NCBI GenBank assembly: GCA_037130455.1
Contig: JBAXSZ010000004.1
Span: 1-64,000 of the forward strand
DNA length: 64,000 nt
Origin: CAIMZW01 sp037130455
Lineage (GTDB): Bacteria; Actinomycetota; Actinomycetes; Nanopelagicales; Nanopelagicaceae
Direction: 5' to 3'
The position numbers and the translations under genes were made by a program. The stretch's first letter is position 1. Every line of letters begins with the position of its first letter. Positions 1-8,916 of the stretch are shown piece by piece. The notes beneath the pieces were generated by a model. That model was given only the letters and a program-made list of their open reading frames with translations, was not told the DNA's origin and made no database searches.

Positions 1-63
1 TCAGCAAGCGCTGCAAGCGGAGCCACCGGACCGATGAGTCCGAGCGGACCGATAAAACCTTAA
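1..63 (+). other. Window-edge segment, possible 3' end of a CDS
   Basis: Frame 1 is open from the window edge to a TAA at 61-63 and would encode about 20 Ser/Gly/Pro/Ala-rich residues. Its stop would overlap the guaB1 stop tail to tail by 2 bases, and such convergent overlaps are common in this window. The opposite strand is also open here (a Gly/Pro/Leu-rich reading with no good start after the guaB1 stop), so coding is not proven. The segment also holds a short GTCCG-AG-CGGAC inverted repeat at 37-48. Confidence 0.2.
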
Positions 64-1496
64 GACCGCCAGCTAGTATGCAGCGGTCGTCCTTCGGCAT
101 AACCAGCTGCGGATTGGATTCCTACTACTGCCTTTTGGTGAAAGTCTTCCAAACTGGTTGCTCCCGCATAAGTACATGATGAACGAAGTCCAGCAATGAT
201 TTCATCTAACAAATCTTCTACACCAGGGCGCGCTGGATTTATGTACATACGCGAGGAAGAAATTCCTTCTTCGAATAAGGCCTTTCGGGCTCGATCGAAA
301 GCATCTTCAGTGGCAGTACGAGCAGCAACGGCGCGAGCTGAAGCCATTCCGAAAGACTCTTTATAGAGCAAACCGTTGGCATCTCTATTGAGATCACTGG
401 GAGATTCCAAAGTTCCAGCAAACCAAGAACCAATCATTACTTGCGAGGCGCCAGCCGCTAAAGCCAGTGCTACATCGCGCGGATGTCGAACTCCGCCATC
501 GGCCCAAACATGCTTTCCATACTTGCTTGCTTCGGCGGCACACTCCATAACTGCTGAGAATTGAGGTCGCCCTACGCCCGTTTGCATTCTGGTTGTACAC
601 ATTGCACCGGGTCCAACGCCAACTTTAATAATGTCTGCCCCGGCTTCAATTAAGGCTTTTGTTCCTTCGGCAGTAACAATATTTCCGGCGACAATAGGAA
701 TCTTTGGATCTAAGGCGCGAATTACTTTAAGGGCTTCAATCATTTTTGCCTGGTGACCGTGTGCAGTATCAACGACAAGGACATCGGCTCCAGCATCGAT
801 TAACGCTTGTGCTTTCGTGGCGACATCTCCATTAATTCCTACGGCTGCAGCGACGCGAAGTTTTCCGTTCGAATCAAGTGCGGGTTTATAGAGTGTGGCT
901 CGAAGCGCAGAGACCCGAGTCAAAATTCCAACTAATTCACCTGCACTATTTATCACCGGCGCTAATTTTCTCCGGCTGGCATGTAGGAAATCGAATGCTT
1001 CGCGAGGAGAAACCGAATCTGGCAAAGTCACAAGGTCTTTGCTCATAATTAAATTAAGTTGGGTAAAGCGATCCACGCGCTGGCAATCTTCTTCGGTAAC
1101 AATTCCGACTGGTTTCTTATTTTCTACAACGATCAATGCCCCGTGCGCGCGCTTGTTGATCAAGTCCATGGCATCGGCAACGGTTTCGTGCGGAGCTAGA
1201 GTGACTGGAGTGTCAAAGAAAGTGTGTCGGGATTTCACCCAAGAAATAACGTCGGCCACAATCTGCAACGGAATGTCTTGGGGAATTACCGCAATGCCAC
1301 CTCGGCGGGCAACTGTTTCGGCCATTCGTCGACCAGAGATTGCGGTCATATTGGCAACGACTATGGGAATGGTGCATCCGCTCTGATCTTGGGTGGAAAG
1401 ATCAACATCCATTCGACTAACTACATCGGAGTTGCTGGGGACCATGAAGACATCGTCATAGGTCAGGTCATAAGCGGGATTTGTTAAGAAACGCAC
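60..1496 (-). CDS. guaB1: GuaB1-type IMPDH-related protein (probable GMP reductase)
   Basis: This is a 478-residue TIM-barrel protein of the IMPDH/GMP reductase superfamily. A CBS pair is inserted at roughly residues 95-215. The nucleotide-binding loop reads GVGPGAMCTTR, with the catalytic cysteine in CTTR. The overall form matches the actinobacterial GuaB1 group. The mycobacterial member has been shown to act as a CBS-containing GMP reductase (GMP to IMP, purine salvage) rather than as an IMP dehydrogenase, so reductase is the better guess. The start is GTG at 1496, and a TATAGT box sits 8 bases upstream with no room for a ribosome-binding site, which points to a leaderless mRNA. The gene is divergent from the glycosyltransferase gene. 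Confidence 0.88.
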   Translation of the reverse strand: MRFLTNPAYDLTYDDVFMVPSNSDVVSRMDVDLSTQDQSGCTIPIVVANMTAISGRRMAETVARRGGIAVIPQDIPLQIVADVISWVKSRHTFFDTPVTLAPHETVADAMDLINKRAHGALIVVENKKPVGIVTEEDCQRVDRFTQLNLIMSKDLVTLPDSVSPREAFDFLHASRRKLAPVINSAGELVGILTRVSALRATLYKPALDSNGKLRVAAAVGINGDVATKAQALIDAGADVLVVDTAHGHQAKMIEALKVIRALDPKIPIVAGNIVTAEGTKALIEAGADIIKVGVGPGAMCTTRMQTGVGRPQFSAVMECAAEASKYGKHVWADGGVRHPRDVALALAAGASQVMIGSWFAGTLESPSDLNRDANGLLYKESFGMASARAVAARTATEDAFDRARKALFEEGISSSRMYINPARPGVEDLLDEIIAGLRSSCTYAGATSLEDFHQKAVVGIQSAAGYAEGRPLHTSWRS

Positions 1497-1504
1497 GTGT
1501 CAAA

Positions 1505-1512
1505 ACTATACT
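1505..1512. promoter_or_regulatory. Symmetric -10 box, divergent promoter
   Basis: The bases ACTATACT give TATAGT on the - strand (1510-1505), 8 bases before the guaB1 GTG. They also give TATACT on the + strand (1507-1512), about 55 bases before the ATG at 1568. The two boxes share the TATA core, so one element could fire in both directions. No strong -35 is visible on either side. Confidence 0.5.
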
Positions 1513-1567
1513 CTTTAATTACTGTTCTTCTTAGCCCTTTCTCAGATTGTTTCGGTGTAATAGGTCA

Positions 1568-3577
1568 ATGAGTGCGTCAGAGCTGGCATCCTCGCGCGAA
1601 CGAATGTCGTGGCGCATTGGCCTATTCCTTCTTATTATCGGTTCCGCCTGGATCAACCTCTGGCGGTTAGCCGCAGGAGCTAGGTCAGAGTATTACGCCG
1701 CTATTGCAGTGAGCATGAGCAAGAGTTTTAGCAATTTCCTCTTTGGTGCCTTGGATCCGGCTGGCACAGTCTCGTTAGATAAAATTCCTGGCTCATATTG
1801 GCTTCCCGCTATTTTTGTGAAGTTCTTTGGCTTTAGCACCTGGGCAGTTGATGCGCCCAATGCTTTGGCCGGAATTGCTGCAGCAGTGGTTGTGGCGATC
1901 GCGGTTCGCCGATTATTCGGAAGTTATGCAGGTCTTTTTGCAGGAGCGCTTATTGCAACTACTCCAATAATTGCTGCAGCCTCCCGTTCAAATCAACCAC
2001 AAATGTTCTTTGTATTGGCGATGGCTATCGCCGCAGATAGGGCCAGCGCTGCGATGACCTCTGGAAACCGAAAATCTTTGATCTGGGCCGGAGTCTGGAT
2101 CGGTTTGGCTTTCCAGTCGTACATGCTTGAAGCGTGGGCGGTGTGGCCAGCATTAGCCATTGCCTGGATATTCTTTGCACCGGTGCCAAGGCTAGAACGT
2201 ATTAAATCGTTGATGATTGCCGGAGTCACTTCACTGGCTGTATCGCTGATTTGGATAATGATCGTCTCGCTCACGCCTGCAACTGCTCGACCATATGTGG
2301 GTGGGACTTACCGAAACAACGCTTGGGAAATGGTCTTTGGTTACAACGGACTAGGTCGCTTTGGTGCAACCCAATCGCTCTCTTCCGCAACGGATAATCC
2401 AATTTATAGATCCTTCACGCCCCCCTTCAGCGGAACTCCTTCGATCACCAGATTATTTAATGATCAACTCTCCGGACAAATCGCTTGGTTAATTCCATTA
2501 ACGATCTTGGTCATCATCATCGGGCTGGCAGCAAGTTTTAGAGTGAAAGATTTTTCATCCGACAAGGCAAATTTCATTTTCTTTACATTATGGTTCGTAA
2601 CATTTTTTGTAATGTTTTCCAAAGTTGCAGGCATGCATCAGTTCTACACAACCACATTAGCCATTCCGATGGCTGTTCTTATTGCAGGAGTATTTAAGTA
2701 CTTGATCGCCAAGAGAACTTTTTTGGCAAAAGCCCTTTTAGCTCTATTAGTCACTAGTTCGGCGATCTGGGCGCTATTAATTTCAGCAAAATATCGTGGC
2801 TTCTACACATGGGCGCCTAAAGTCGCGCTTGGATTGGCATTGGTTGGCGCAATTGGTTGGCTAGCAACATCAAATTCACGAGTAAGAACTGTGGCTATAG
2901 CTTCCATAGTTGCTTCAGTAATGATTACGCCAACAGTTTGGGCGCTAGATGTAATTAATCAACCTAGCAGTATTAATCCAACCGCAGGCCCTGCAAGCGC
3001 CAATGGTTTTGGCGGTCCGGGCGGTGGCGGATTTAACGCAAAAGCTCTGCAAAATGGCGCCTCAATGCCGAATATGCCTGGCGCACCTTCAGGGGCACCA
3101 CCAAATTTCGACCCCCGAAGTTTTCAAGATCCGGGCCACCATGATCCTATGACTGGAACAAATCCTCCACTCGGCTTTCAAGCGGGGGTTGGATTTGGCG
3201 GTGGATTTGGTCAGGATGCAAATACTTCGCTTATCAAATATTTAAAAGCTAATCGAAATGGGAGCAAATTCCTCTTGGCAACCTTTGGCGGAATGGCGGC
3301 AGCGCCATTCATAACGGCGACCGAAGATAAAGTCTTGCCCGTTGGTGGTTTTGACGGCCAAGATCCTTCGCCAACTTTGTCACAATTTAAAGAACTTATT
3401 AAAAACGGCGAATTGAAATATGTCCTGATTGGAGGCGCTGGCGGTAATAACAATGGCAACGAAGTAAATACCTCCAAGATTCAAAGTTGGGTCACCACTA
3501 ATTGCTTATTGGATGCCGGCGCTCCTGCTGGAGTGACGCTTTACAGTTGCTCGCCAGAAGTTGCAGTTAACAATTAG
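1568..3577 (+). CDS. YkcB/ArnT-like membrane glycosyltransferase
   Basis: This is a polytopic membrane protein of about 669 residues. The N-terminal half has a large hydrophobic helix bundle with the PMT/ArnT-type arrangement: an acidic SEYYAAIAVSM segment after helix 1, a DKIPGSYW loop, and the NAWEMVFGYNGLGRFG segment typical of the YkcB branch. A Gly/Pro-rich linker covers roughly residues 480-560. A soluble C-terminal domain (around FLLATFGGMAAAPFI) is also shared with YkcB proteins. Such enzymes move a sugar from a polyprenyl-phosphate carrier to an envelope acceptor; neither donor nor acceptor can be read from sequence. The ATG at 1568 is preferred over an upstream TTG at 1547. The divergent neighbours also act on the envelope. 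Confidence 0.8.
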   Translation: MSASELASSRERMSWRIGLFLLIIGSAWINLWRLAAGARSEYYAAIAVSMSKSFSNFLFGALDPAGTVSLDKIPGSYWLPAIFVKFFGFSTWAVDAPNALAGIAAAVVVAIAVRRLFGSYAGLFAGALIATTPIIAAASRSNQPQMFFVLAMAIAADRASAAMTSGNRKSLIWAGVWIGLAFQSYMLEAWAVWPALAIAWIFFAPVPRLERIKSLMIAGVTSLAVSLIWIMIVSLTPATARPYVGGTYRNNAWEMVFGYNGLGRFGATQSLSSATDNPIYRSFTPPFSGTPSITRLFNDQLSGQIAWLIPLTILVIIIGLAASFRVKDFSSDKANFIFFTLWFVTFFVMFSKVAGMHQFYTTTLAIPMAVLIAGVFKYLIAKRTFLAKALLALLVTSSAIWALLISAKYRGFYTWAPKVALGLALVGAIGWLATSNSRVRTVAIASIVASVMITPTVWALDVINQPSSINPTAGPASANGFGGPGGGGFNAKALQNGASMPNMPGAPSGAPPNFDPRSFQDPGHHDPMTGTNPPLGFQAGVGFGGGFGQDANTSLIKYLKANRNGSKFLLATFGGMAAAPFITATEDKVLPVGGFDGQDPSPTLSQFKELIKNGELKYVLIGGAGGNNNGNEVNTSKIQSWVTTNCLLDAGAPAGVTLYSCSPEVAVNN

Positions 3578-3589
3578 ATCGCAACGAAA

Positions 3590-5281
3590 TTACTTCTCTG
3601 CTTCTCGTTTCACCGCATGTGAACGATAGCTCGTGATGAATTTTTCGGCCCGTAGCGCAGCGATGGCGACACTCACTAGATCGCTAGCTTTTGGATAGAG
3701 GACATAACGAGTTTCCCATTCGGGTTGAAATTTTGCGTTGAATCGATATAAGGATTCAACTTGGAACCAATTTGAAAAGAAGCGAATCAAATTTCGGCTT
3801 CCGCGGGTTATGGGTCCGGCGCTAATTTTATCTGCGCGTTCGAAGAGCGAACGGAAGGCAGCAAAGTTCAAGGAGATATGAGTGATTCCATTTTCCTTGG
3901 CATACTCAACTGAGGAAGCAATCATTAGTTCATTCACGCCCGGATCGTTTTCTCTATCCCGCTGCATTCGGTCTAGCGATAATCTATTTGTTGTCCACGG
4001 AACGAAATAGAGGAAACCTTTAATTTTCCCTTCTCGTTCTGCGATAGTTACAAAAGTATCTTGATCAAAGTCTTCGCCGAAGCGATCCATTGACATGGAG
4101 AAGCCTCGTTCTGGAACGCCGTAACGCCATTTTCTAGCCAGACTTCGAAGTTCTCGCTTAGTTTCGCTATTCAGGTCGGCCCAACGCGAGGTATATGTTG
4201 AGTAACCCTTTCGCTTAATGCGATTGACCATCTGTCGCACATTGCTCATCGTGCGACCTTCTAAAGTAAAAGATGCCACATTTATAATCGCTTCATCGCC
4301 GATATCTACCGCAAGCATTCCCGCTTGTTCCACCCAAACCTGACCACCATGATCGCTGCAACCCATTACCGCCGGAGTCCATGCATGCTTCTGAGCTTCT
4401 GCCAGGAATTCGGAAATTGCTTCACTCCAAAGACTGTATTCACCAAAAGGATCTCCACTGGCAAGCATCACCCCACCCTGCACCCGATAAGCAATCCCAG
4501 CTTTCTTATTCTTGGCCCAAATAACACTCTTATCTCGTCTCGTTGCGAAGTAACCTAGAGAGTCTTGTTCTTGGTCATGCTTTATCAAGCTCTTAACGTT
4601 CTCCAACTCTTCATTTGTCATTGTTGGGACCGCTTCTATTTTGCGGAAATAGAGCCAAATAGGAACGATGATGATGAAGAAACCAAAGGTTCCGAAAGTG
4701 AATCCCACTGCATCATTAATTCGATCAGAAGCGAACTGAACTGGACCTGTGATTCCAACAAAACCTTCTACAACAGTCAAAACGATATCTTTTATGGAAG
4801 GTGAGCCGACTACATCGCCACCGTGTCTAAAATAAAGAAGCATAATTCCCGAGAAGAATAGGATAATTACGACCAAGACAAATCCGTATAAAGGACGTAG
4901 CCGAGTAGTCGGATCTGATTTTGCATAAAATTCTTTTCTATAAACAATCAGCAAAATAATTAAGATAATAGAAAAGATCTGTTCGTAAGGTTGCTCGCGC
5001 AGGCGCAGCGCATTGGCAAAAATGCTGATAAAGAGAATCGCCAAACTCATTGACCAGGCACGTCGCTTTCGGTTAGAAAGTCCACGAGCGAGCAACAAGG
5101 TAACGATCCCAGTTATAAATACCGTTGCGAAGGCAGTCGAATGAATCGCTAGGGGAACATATTTTTCAAATCTTCCAGCGCGCAATTTTACGGGACGAAA
5201 AATATTTGCTGCGATGTCAAAGAGCCCGACGAAATAAGCTAGGCGCCCGATCCATTTTGGAACATTGCCGCCAATCTTCAT
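3590..5281 (-). CDS. MprF/LysX-like DUF2156 membrane protein
   Basis: This 563-residue protein has about six or seven N-terminal membrane helices (to about residue 225) and then a cytosolic DUF2156 domain, the catalytic fold of phosphatidylglycerol aminoacyl-transferases such as MprF. Diagnostic stretches include ASGDPFGE and the C-terminal RFNAKFQPEWETRYVLYP. It is shorter than classical MprF (about 840 residues), lacking most of the flippase half, as many actinobacterial versions do. It probably attaches an amino acid from aminoacyl-tRNA to a membrane lipid; the amino acid is unknown. Its ATG shares one base with the stop of the upstream propeller gene (TAATG), so the two are translationally coupled. 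Confidence 0.75.
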   Translation of the reverse strand: MKIGGNVPKWIGRLAYFVGLFDIAANIFRPVKLRAGRFEKYVPLAIHSTAFATVFITGIVTLLLARGLSNRKRRAWSMSLAILFISIFANALRLREQPYEQIFSIILIILLIVYRKEFYAKSDPTTRLRPLYGFVLVVIILFFSGIMLLYFRHGGDVVGSPSIKDIVLTVVEGFVGITGPVQFASDRINDAVGFTFGTFGFFIIIVPIWLYFRKIEAVPTMTNEELENVKSLIKHDQEQDSLGYFATRRDKSVIWAKNKKAGIAYRVQGGVMLASGDPFGEYSLWSEAISEFLAEAQKHAWTPAVMGCSDHGGQVWVEQAGMLAVDIGDEAIINVASFTLEGRTMSNVRQMVNRIKRKGYSTYTSRWADLNSETKRELRSLARKWRYGVPERGFSMSMDRFGEDFDQDTFVTIAEREGKIKGFLYFVPWTTNRLSLDRMQRDRENDPGVNELMIASSVEYAKENGITHISLNFAAFRSLFERADKISAGPITRGSRNLIRFFSNWFQVESLYRFNAKFQPEWETRYVLYPKASDLVSVAIAALRAEKFITSYRSHAVKREAEK

Positions 5282-6387
5282 TAGCGGAAGACTCCCGTGT
5301 GTCCAAGTGAGTAACGACCTGGCTGGGGGTAAATGGCCAAGCCATGTGGTTCTTTGCCGACACTAATTTTTCTGAGGAACTTTCCAGCCACGATATCGAA
5401 GACGTAAACGACATTGTTATAGCGACCGGAAACCCAGAATTGAGTACCATCGGCAGAAATTCCACCCATATCCGGACTTCCGCCCCCTGGGATCTTCCAC
5501 TTAGCCATTAGCTTGTTATCGGAAAATCGAAGAACTGAAACGCTGCCTTCGCCGCGATTGGCAATTAATAGGGTCTTGGAATCTCGAGTTACATAGAGTC
5601 CATGAGCGGCTCGACCAGTCTTAAGAAAAGTAAATTTTCCAAAGTCGTTGGCTCGCATAATCCACACACCATCCGACATCATGTCGGCGATATAGAAAGT
5701 GCTGCCATCGGGTGAAATCTTTACATCCTGTGGCATAGGAGTCTTGTTGTAGGTATGAGGCAAAACCGCGCTCTTTACCAGGGTCATCTTGGCGGTATTG
5801 ATCCAAAGGATCTTGCCGCTGAATTCGCAGGACACGGCAAAGAAATTGCCATCTGCAGTCCAGTCAGCATGGTTCACACCAGCGCAGGGCACGTTCAAGA
5901 TCTTCTTAATAGCCATAGTATGCGGATCTCTAAAAACTATCTGTCGATCTGCTTCGGCCATCACTACTGCATATTCTCCATTTGGAGTGAAATACAAATT
6001 GTAAGGATCGTGAACCACAATAGGTTTACCGACCTCACCAGTCATGGGGTCGATGGGTGTCAATACATTTCCGGCGTTGTTGTTAATCCACAACGTTTTT
6101 AAATCCCATGATGGCACCACATGTTGCGGACCAGCAGCAACCTTCACTGTTTTGATAACTTTAAAAGTCTTCGGATCAATAATGGAAATGGTATTTGAAG
6201 TGTGGTTGGGAACGTATACGCGTTCTGGCATATCTTTGACAACATCACTTAAGTTGTTGGCACGATCGGCCGCATAGATATCTTTCGGATCTGTAACGGC
6301 GGGCATTCCTGCCAGCGGTGAACTTGCAAATGCCGGAGCGGTGATGGATATCAAAGCAAGAGCAAGTGGTCCAAAAAGCCTCTTCAC
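5281..6387 (-). CDS. Secreted YncE-like beta-propeller protein
   Basis: The 368-residue protein has an N-terminal Sec signal peptide (KR, a hydrophobic stretch, then APAFA) and repeated YVTN/YncE-type propeller blades such as VYVPNHTSNTISIIDPKTFKVI and LLIANRGEGSVSVLRF. Each blade ends in the usual ID-x-x-T-x-K-V pattern. It is expected to fold as a seven-bladed propeller outside the membrane. Family members bind ligands or scaffold other proteins, and a few are lactonase-like; no catalytic assignment is possible. The start is GTG at 6387, overlapping the TAG of the polysaccharide deacetylase gene by one base. It lies between a deacetylase and an MprF-like gene, so a cell-envelope role is inferred. 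Confidence 0.75.
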   Translation of the reverse strand: MKRLFGPLALALISITAPAFASSPLAGMPAVTDPKDIYAADRANNLSDVVKDMPERVYVPNHTSNTISIIDPKTFKVIKTVKVAAGPQHVVPSWDLKTLWINNNAGNVLTPIDPMTGEVGKPIVVHDPYNLYFTPNGEYAVVMAEADRQIVFRDPHTMAIKKILNVPCAGVNHADWTADGNFFAVSCEFSGKILWINTAKMTLVKSAVLPHTYNKTPMPQDVKISPDGSTFYIADMMSDGVWIMRANDFGKFTFLKTGRAAHGLYVTRDSKTLLIANRGEGSVSVLRFSDNKLMAKWKIPGGGSPDMGGISADGTQFWVSGRYNNVVYVFDIVAGKFLRKISVGKEPHGLAIYPQPGRYSLGHTGVFR

Positions 6388-7100
6388 TAAATTTTTCCTA
6401 ACATAGTTGTCAACGTTACGGGGGTCAAACCTTTTGCATGAAGTTGTTCAAGAAGAGTGGGCAAGGCTTGCACGGTACCAGCGTGACCGAAGTGAAGGCT
6501 GACGATGCTGCCATTTTTAATGCCTGCCATAGTCCGCTTCACGATCGCACTTTTTCCTGGATCTAAGTAGTCAGTTGAATCGACATCGTAAGAAATGCAT
6601 TGTGGGTACCCGTACTTTAGAGCGCTTTTTTGTATTAAAGGTGTTGCATATTGAATACCAGAAGCCCTAAACCAAGAGCCATGATTTCCGATCATCTTTT
6701 TCAGCACATTGGAACATTGCAGGATTTCGCTATCGACCCTATTGGAACTCAGGGTTCGCATTTCATAATGATGCATCGTGTGATTGCCAAGGTCATGTCC
6801 GCCATCCAATATCGTCTTAGCCATGCTTGGGTTTGCCTGGAGCCAGATTCCAATTCCGAAGACGGAGACTGGCGTATTGGTGCTCTTGAAGATATCTAAG
6901 AGTGAATTGGCAATCTTCGTATCCCCAGCCCCGTGGAAAGTGAGCGCAACTTCAGGCTTGGTTCGGGAGCCATGAGCCACGATGGAAGCTGCGGCTTGGG
7001 CTGATTCAAGCTGAGAATCGACTAAACCGGCGCTCACGAGCGCTCCCACGGCGGCCACCTTGGCGGAATTTGTTAGGAAATCGCGACGGTTCATGCTCAT
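6387..7100 (-). CDS. Tat-exported polysaccharide deacetylase-like protein
   Basis: The protein has about 237 residues from the ATG at 7100 and begins with a twin-arginine signal (NRRDFL, then a hydrophobic alanine-rich stretch). A NodB/CE4 fold follows. Motif 2 is intact as GNHTMHH (H-x3-H metal ligands). Motif 1 reads ALTFHGAGD instead of TFDDG, the arginine motif reads FRASG, and the final motif reads SLHFGHAG. The changed motif 1 suggests a divergent subfamily and possibly a different substrate. The upstream ATG-like extension to 7178 is rejected because TATCCT lies 6 bases before 7100, giving a leaderless start that places the Tat motif at the N terminus. It is the first gene of a three-gene overlapping operon with the propeller and MprF-like genes. 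Confidence 0.78.
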   Translation of the reverse strand: MSMNRRDFLTNSAKVAAVGALVSAGLVDSQLESAQAAASIVAHGSRTKPEVALTFHGAGDTKIANSLLDIFKSTNTPVSVFGIGIWLQANPSMAKTILDGGHDLGNHTMHHYEMRTLSSNRVDSEILQCSNVLKKMIGNHGSWFRASGIQYATPLIQKSALKYGYPQCISYDVDSTDYLDPGKSAIVKRTMAGIKNGSIVSLHFGHAGTVQALPTLLEQLHAKGLTPVTLTTMLGKI

Positions 7101-7106
7101 GGGACA

Positions 7107-7112
7107 AGGATA
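7107..7112 (-). promoter_or_regulatory. -10 box of the deacetylase operon (leaderless)
   Basis: TATCCT on the - strand ends 6 bases before the ATG at 7100. Transcription should start at or next to the A of the start codon. There is no Shine-Dalgarno sequence. Confidence 0.5.
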
Positions 7113-7225
7113 CTTCCAGCGTTGCCACGCGCCCAACGCGCCATAGTTGCTAAGGTTAGGAATCCAGATGGGTACCACTTATTTGGAGTTAGCAGCCTTG
7201 GATGGCGAGCAAGGAAGGAGTGACC

Positions 7226-8158
7226 ATGAGCGATGATGATGAGAACTCCGGTGATGACATTGTTACTGAGGAAATGTTGTGGGAGCGCATTCCAGAGGTA
7301 GAAGGCTTAGAACGAGCCAACACCTACTACGAATTAAGCGCTCGCATATATGCCCGAGGACAATATGACGAGGCGCTTGCCTTAGCCGAAACTGCACGGG
7401 ACATTTATGCCGAATTAGGACCAGTCGCACCTTCCGACGGATTAGCTCAGGCTTACTCAGCGATTGGATATAACCTCAATCAACTCAAGCGAATGAGCGA
7501 AGCGGCAACTGCCATGAGTAAAGCCGTTGAATTATTGCGTGAATCCAAATCCCCATTGGCAATTGATTTAGCTTGCACGCTTGGGGAGTGGTGGTTTGGT
7601 TCCAAGGAATTTGAAAAGACGGTCCAATGCATGACCGAATGCGTTCAAGAACATTTAGTTGACGGAAACGATAGTGGCGCCGCCAATGATCTCCATCTGA
7701 TCGGATGCGCTCAGCGCGAACTCGGCAATTTCACGCAAGCGTTGGAAGCGTTCACGGAAGCACGTTCCCTCTTCAAGAAATTGAAAGAAGTAATTAATGT
7801 TGCCAGATGCGATCAAAAGATCGCACATTGCCTGGTTGAACTCGGTGATGGAAAAGCTGCGATAATTGCCGCGCAAAAGTCTCTCGATGTTTTCGTTACT
7901 GCTCACGATCACCGTCGTGAAACTTATTCACTTCTGGAATTGGCAAAAGCCCAGATTATGACTGGGTTACCTGAAGAAGGCTTAATCGCCCTTGAGCGCG
8001 TACTTGAAGATGCCACTGATTCTGACATGAAAGATTTCGAATTCATCCTGGAAGTTGAACGCCGTATCGCTAGTGCGCTTCGTGCCCTTGGTCGGAGCGA
8101 TGAAGCAGATGAAATCGAACGTCGATTAATTGCAGTTGCGGAGATTGTCGAAGAATAA
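7226..8158 (+). CDS. Tetratricopeptide-repeat protein
   Basis: This is a soluble protein of about 310 residues, acidic at the N terminus (MSDDDENSGDD) and then almost entirely alpha-helical TPR units. Examples are ANTYYELSARIYARGQYDEALALAETA and AQAYSAIGYNLNQLKRMSEAATAMSKA, with the small-residue and aromatic spacing of TPRs. No enzymatic domain or membrane segment is seen, so it is probably a protein-protein scaffold. The ATG at 7226 is chosen over 7202 because AAGGAG at 7215-7220 lies 5 bases ahead of it. It is transcribed away from the deacetylase operon and converges on the GNAT gene with only 7 bases between the stops. Confidence 0.75.
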   Translation: MSDDDENSGDDIVTEEMLWERIPEVEGLERANTYYELSARIYARGQYDEALALAETARDIYAELGPVAPSDGLAQAYSAIGYNLNQLKRMSEAATAMSKAVELLRESKSPLAIDLACTLGEWWFGSKEFEKTVQCMTECVQEHLVDGNDSGAANDLHLIGCAQRELGNFTQALEAFTEARSLFKKLKEVINVARCDQKIAHCLVELGDGKAAIIAAQKSLDVFVTAHDHRRETYSLLELAKAQIMTGLPEEGLIALERVLEDATDSDMKDFEFILEVERRIASALRALGRSDEADEIERRLIAVAEIVEE

Positions 8159-8165
8159 TTCTCAA

Positions 8166-8885
8166 TCAAGTGAGAGAAACATCAAGGGCCAGTTGCACAC
8201 CCAATTTCACAAAACCCAGTTGATAACCAAGTCGCTGGGAAGCTGTGTTATCGACTCGACATCGCCATTGCGGAATGAGATCCGAATCGAGTGCAGCGGC
8301 AGCGGACATGGCAGCGGCAGCAAATCCAAATCCTTGGCCACGCATCTGAGGTTCGGTTAGCACTCCTACATGGGCCATGTGAGGGTTCCAAATCTCATAT
8401 CCGGAAAGTGCGGCGAGTTTTCCGTTACTTGATTGCGAAGCAAAACGAAATGGCATTTGATCAAGACCGCTTTCCTCCTGTTCATCTGGAGCGCAGACAG
8501 ACATAATTTCGATTACTTCTTCCGGGCGGGCCAAGCGTGCATTTATTTCTCGTGATCGTTCTGCCAGTGTTCCGCGTTCGGCATAAGAAATCGTTGCCGT
8601 TCCGATAGGGATAGGTTGGTAGGGCTTGAGTATTTGTTCCAAAATACGAATGTCTAGTAACTCAGTTTCTGTTAGTGGCCGCAATAGTTGTTCGAGCTGT
8701 GGCGGGCAGACAACAATGATTGATTGTTGAAATTGAAGGGTAGTCACACTTAAAAGATCCTCGCGCGGTATTAATACCCGACTCTTCTCTAAAAAGGCAT
8801 CCTCTGAAAACTTCAATTCGATTGCCCAGCCAGATTTAAGGCGCCTAATTGTGTTATCCGAAATTTTAGGCTGACGCGAACTCAT
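8166..8885 (-). CDS. GNAT family N-acetyltransferase
   Basis: The protein has about 239 residues. The GNAT core lies in the C-terminal half, with the acetyl-CoA pyrophosphate loop MRGQGFGFA after a VGVLTE strand, then an N-D-N type segment (RVDNTASQRLGYQLGFVKLG). The N-terminal half (about 110 residues) resembles no family I can name and may give substrate specificity. The ATG at 8885 is chosen because a CATAAT box lies 7 bases upstream and the upstream extension (to 8975) would overlap the TrmH gene. It lies 31 bases downstream of the TrmH-like gene on the same strand, two genes after a histone-deacetylase-like enzyme. The substrate is unknown. Confidence 0.72.
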   Translation of the reverse strand: MSSRQPKISDNTIRRLKSGWAIELKFSEDAFLEKSRVLIPREDLLSVTTLQFQQSIIVVCPPQLEQLLRPLTETELLDIRILEQILKPYQPIPIGTATISYAERGTLAERSREINARLARPEEVIEIMSVCAPDEQEESGLDQMPFRFASQSSNGKLAALSGYEIWNPHMAHVGVLTEPQMRGQGFGFAAAAMSAAAALDSDLIPQWRCRVDNTASQRLGYQLGFVKLGVQLALDVSLT

Positions 8886-8916
8886 GTCAATAATTATGCA
8901 ATAAGTGTGTTCACTT

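Noticed and set aside
30..60. Hammerhead-ribozyme-like string (CCGATGAGTCCGAGCGGAC)
   Set aside because: It recalls the CUGAUGAG-stem core, but the essential U is C, the stem is not followed by GAAA, and the window edge removes the rest. Chance resemblance is likely.
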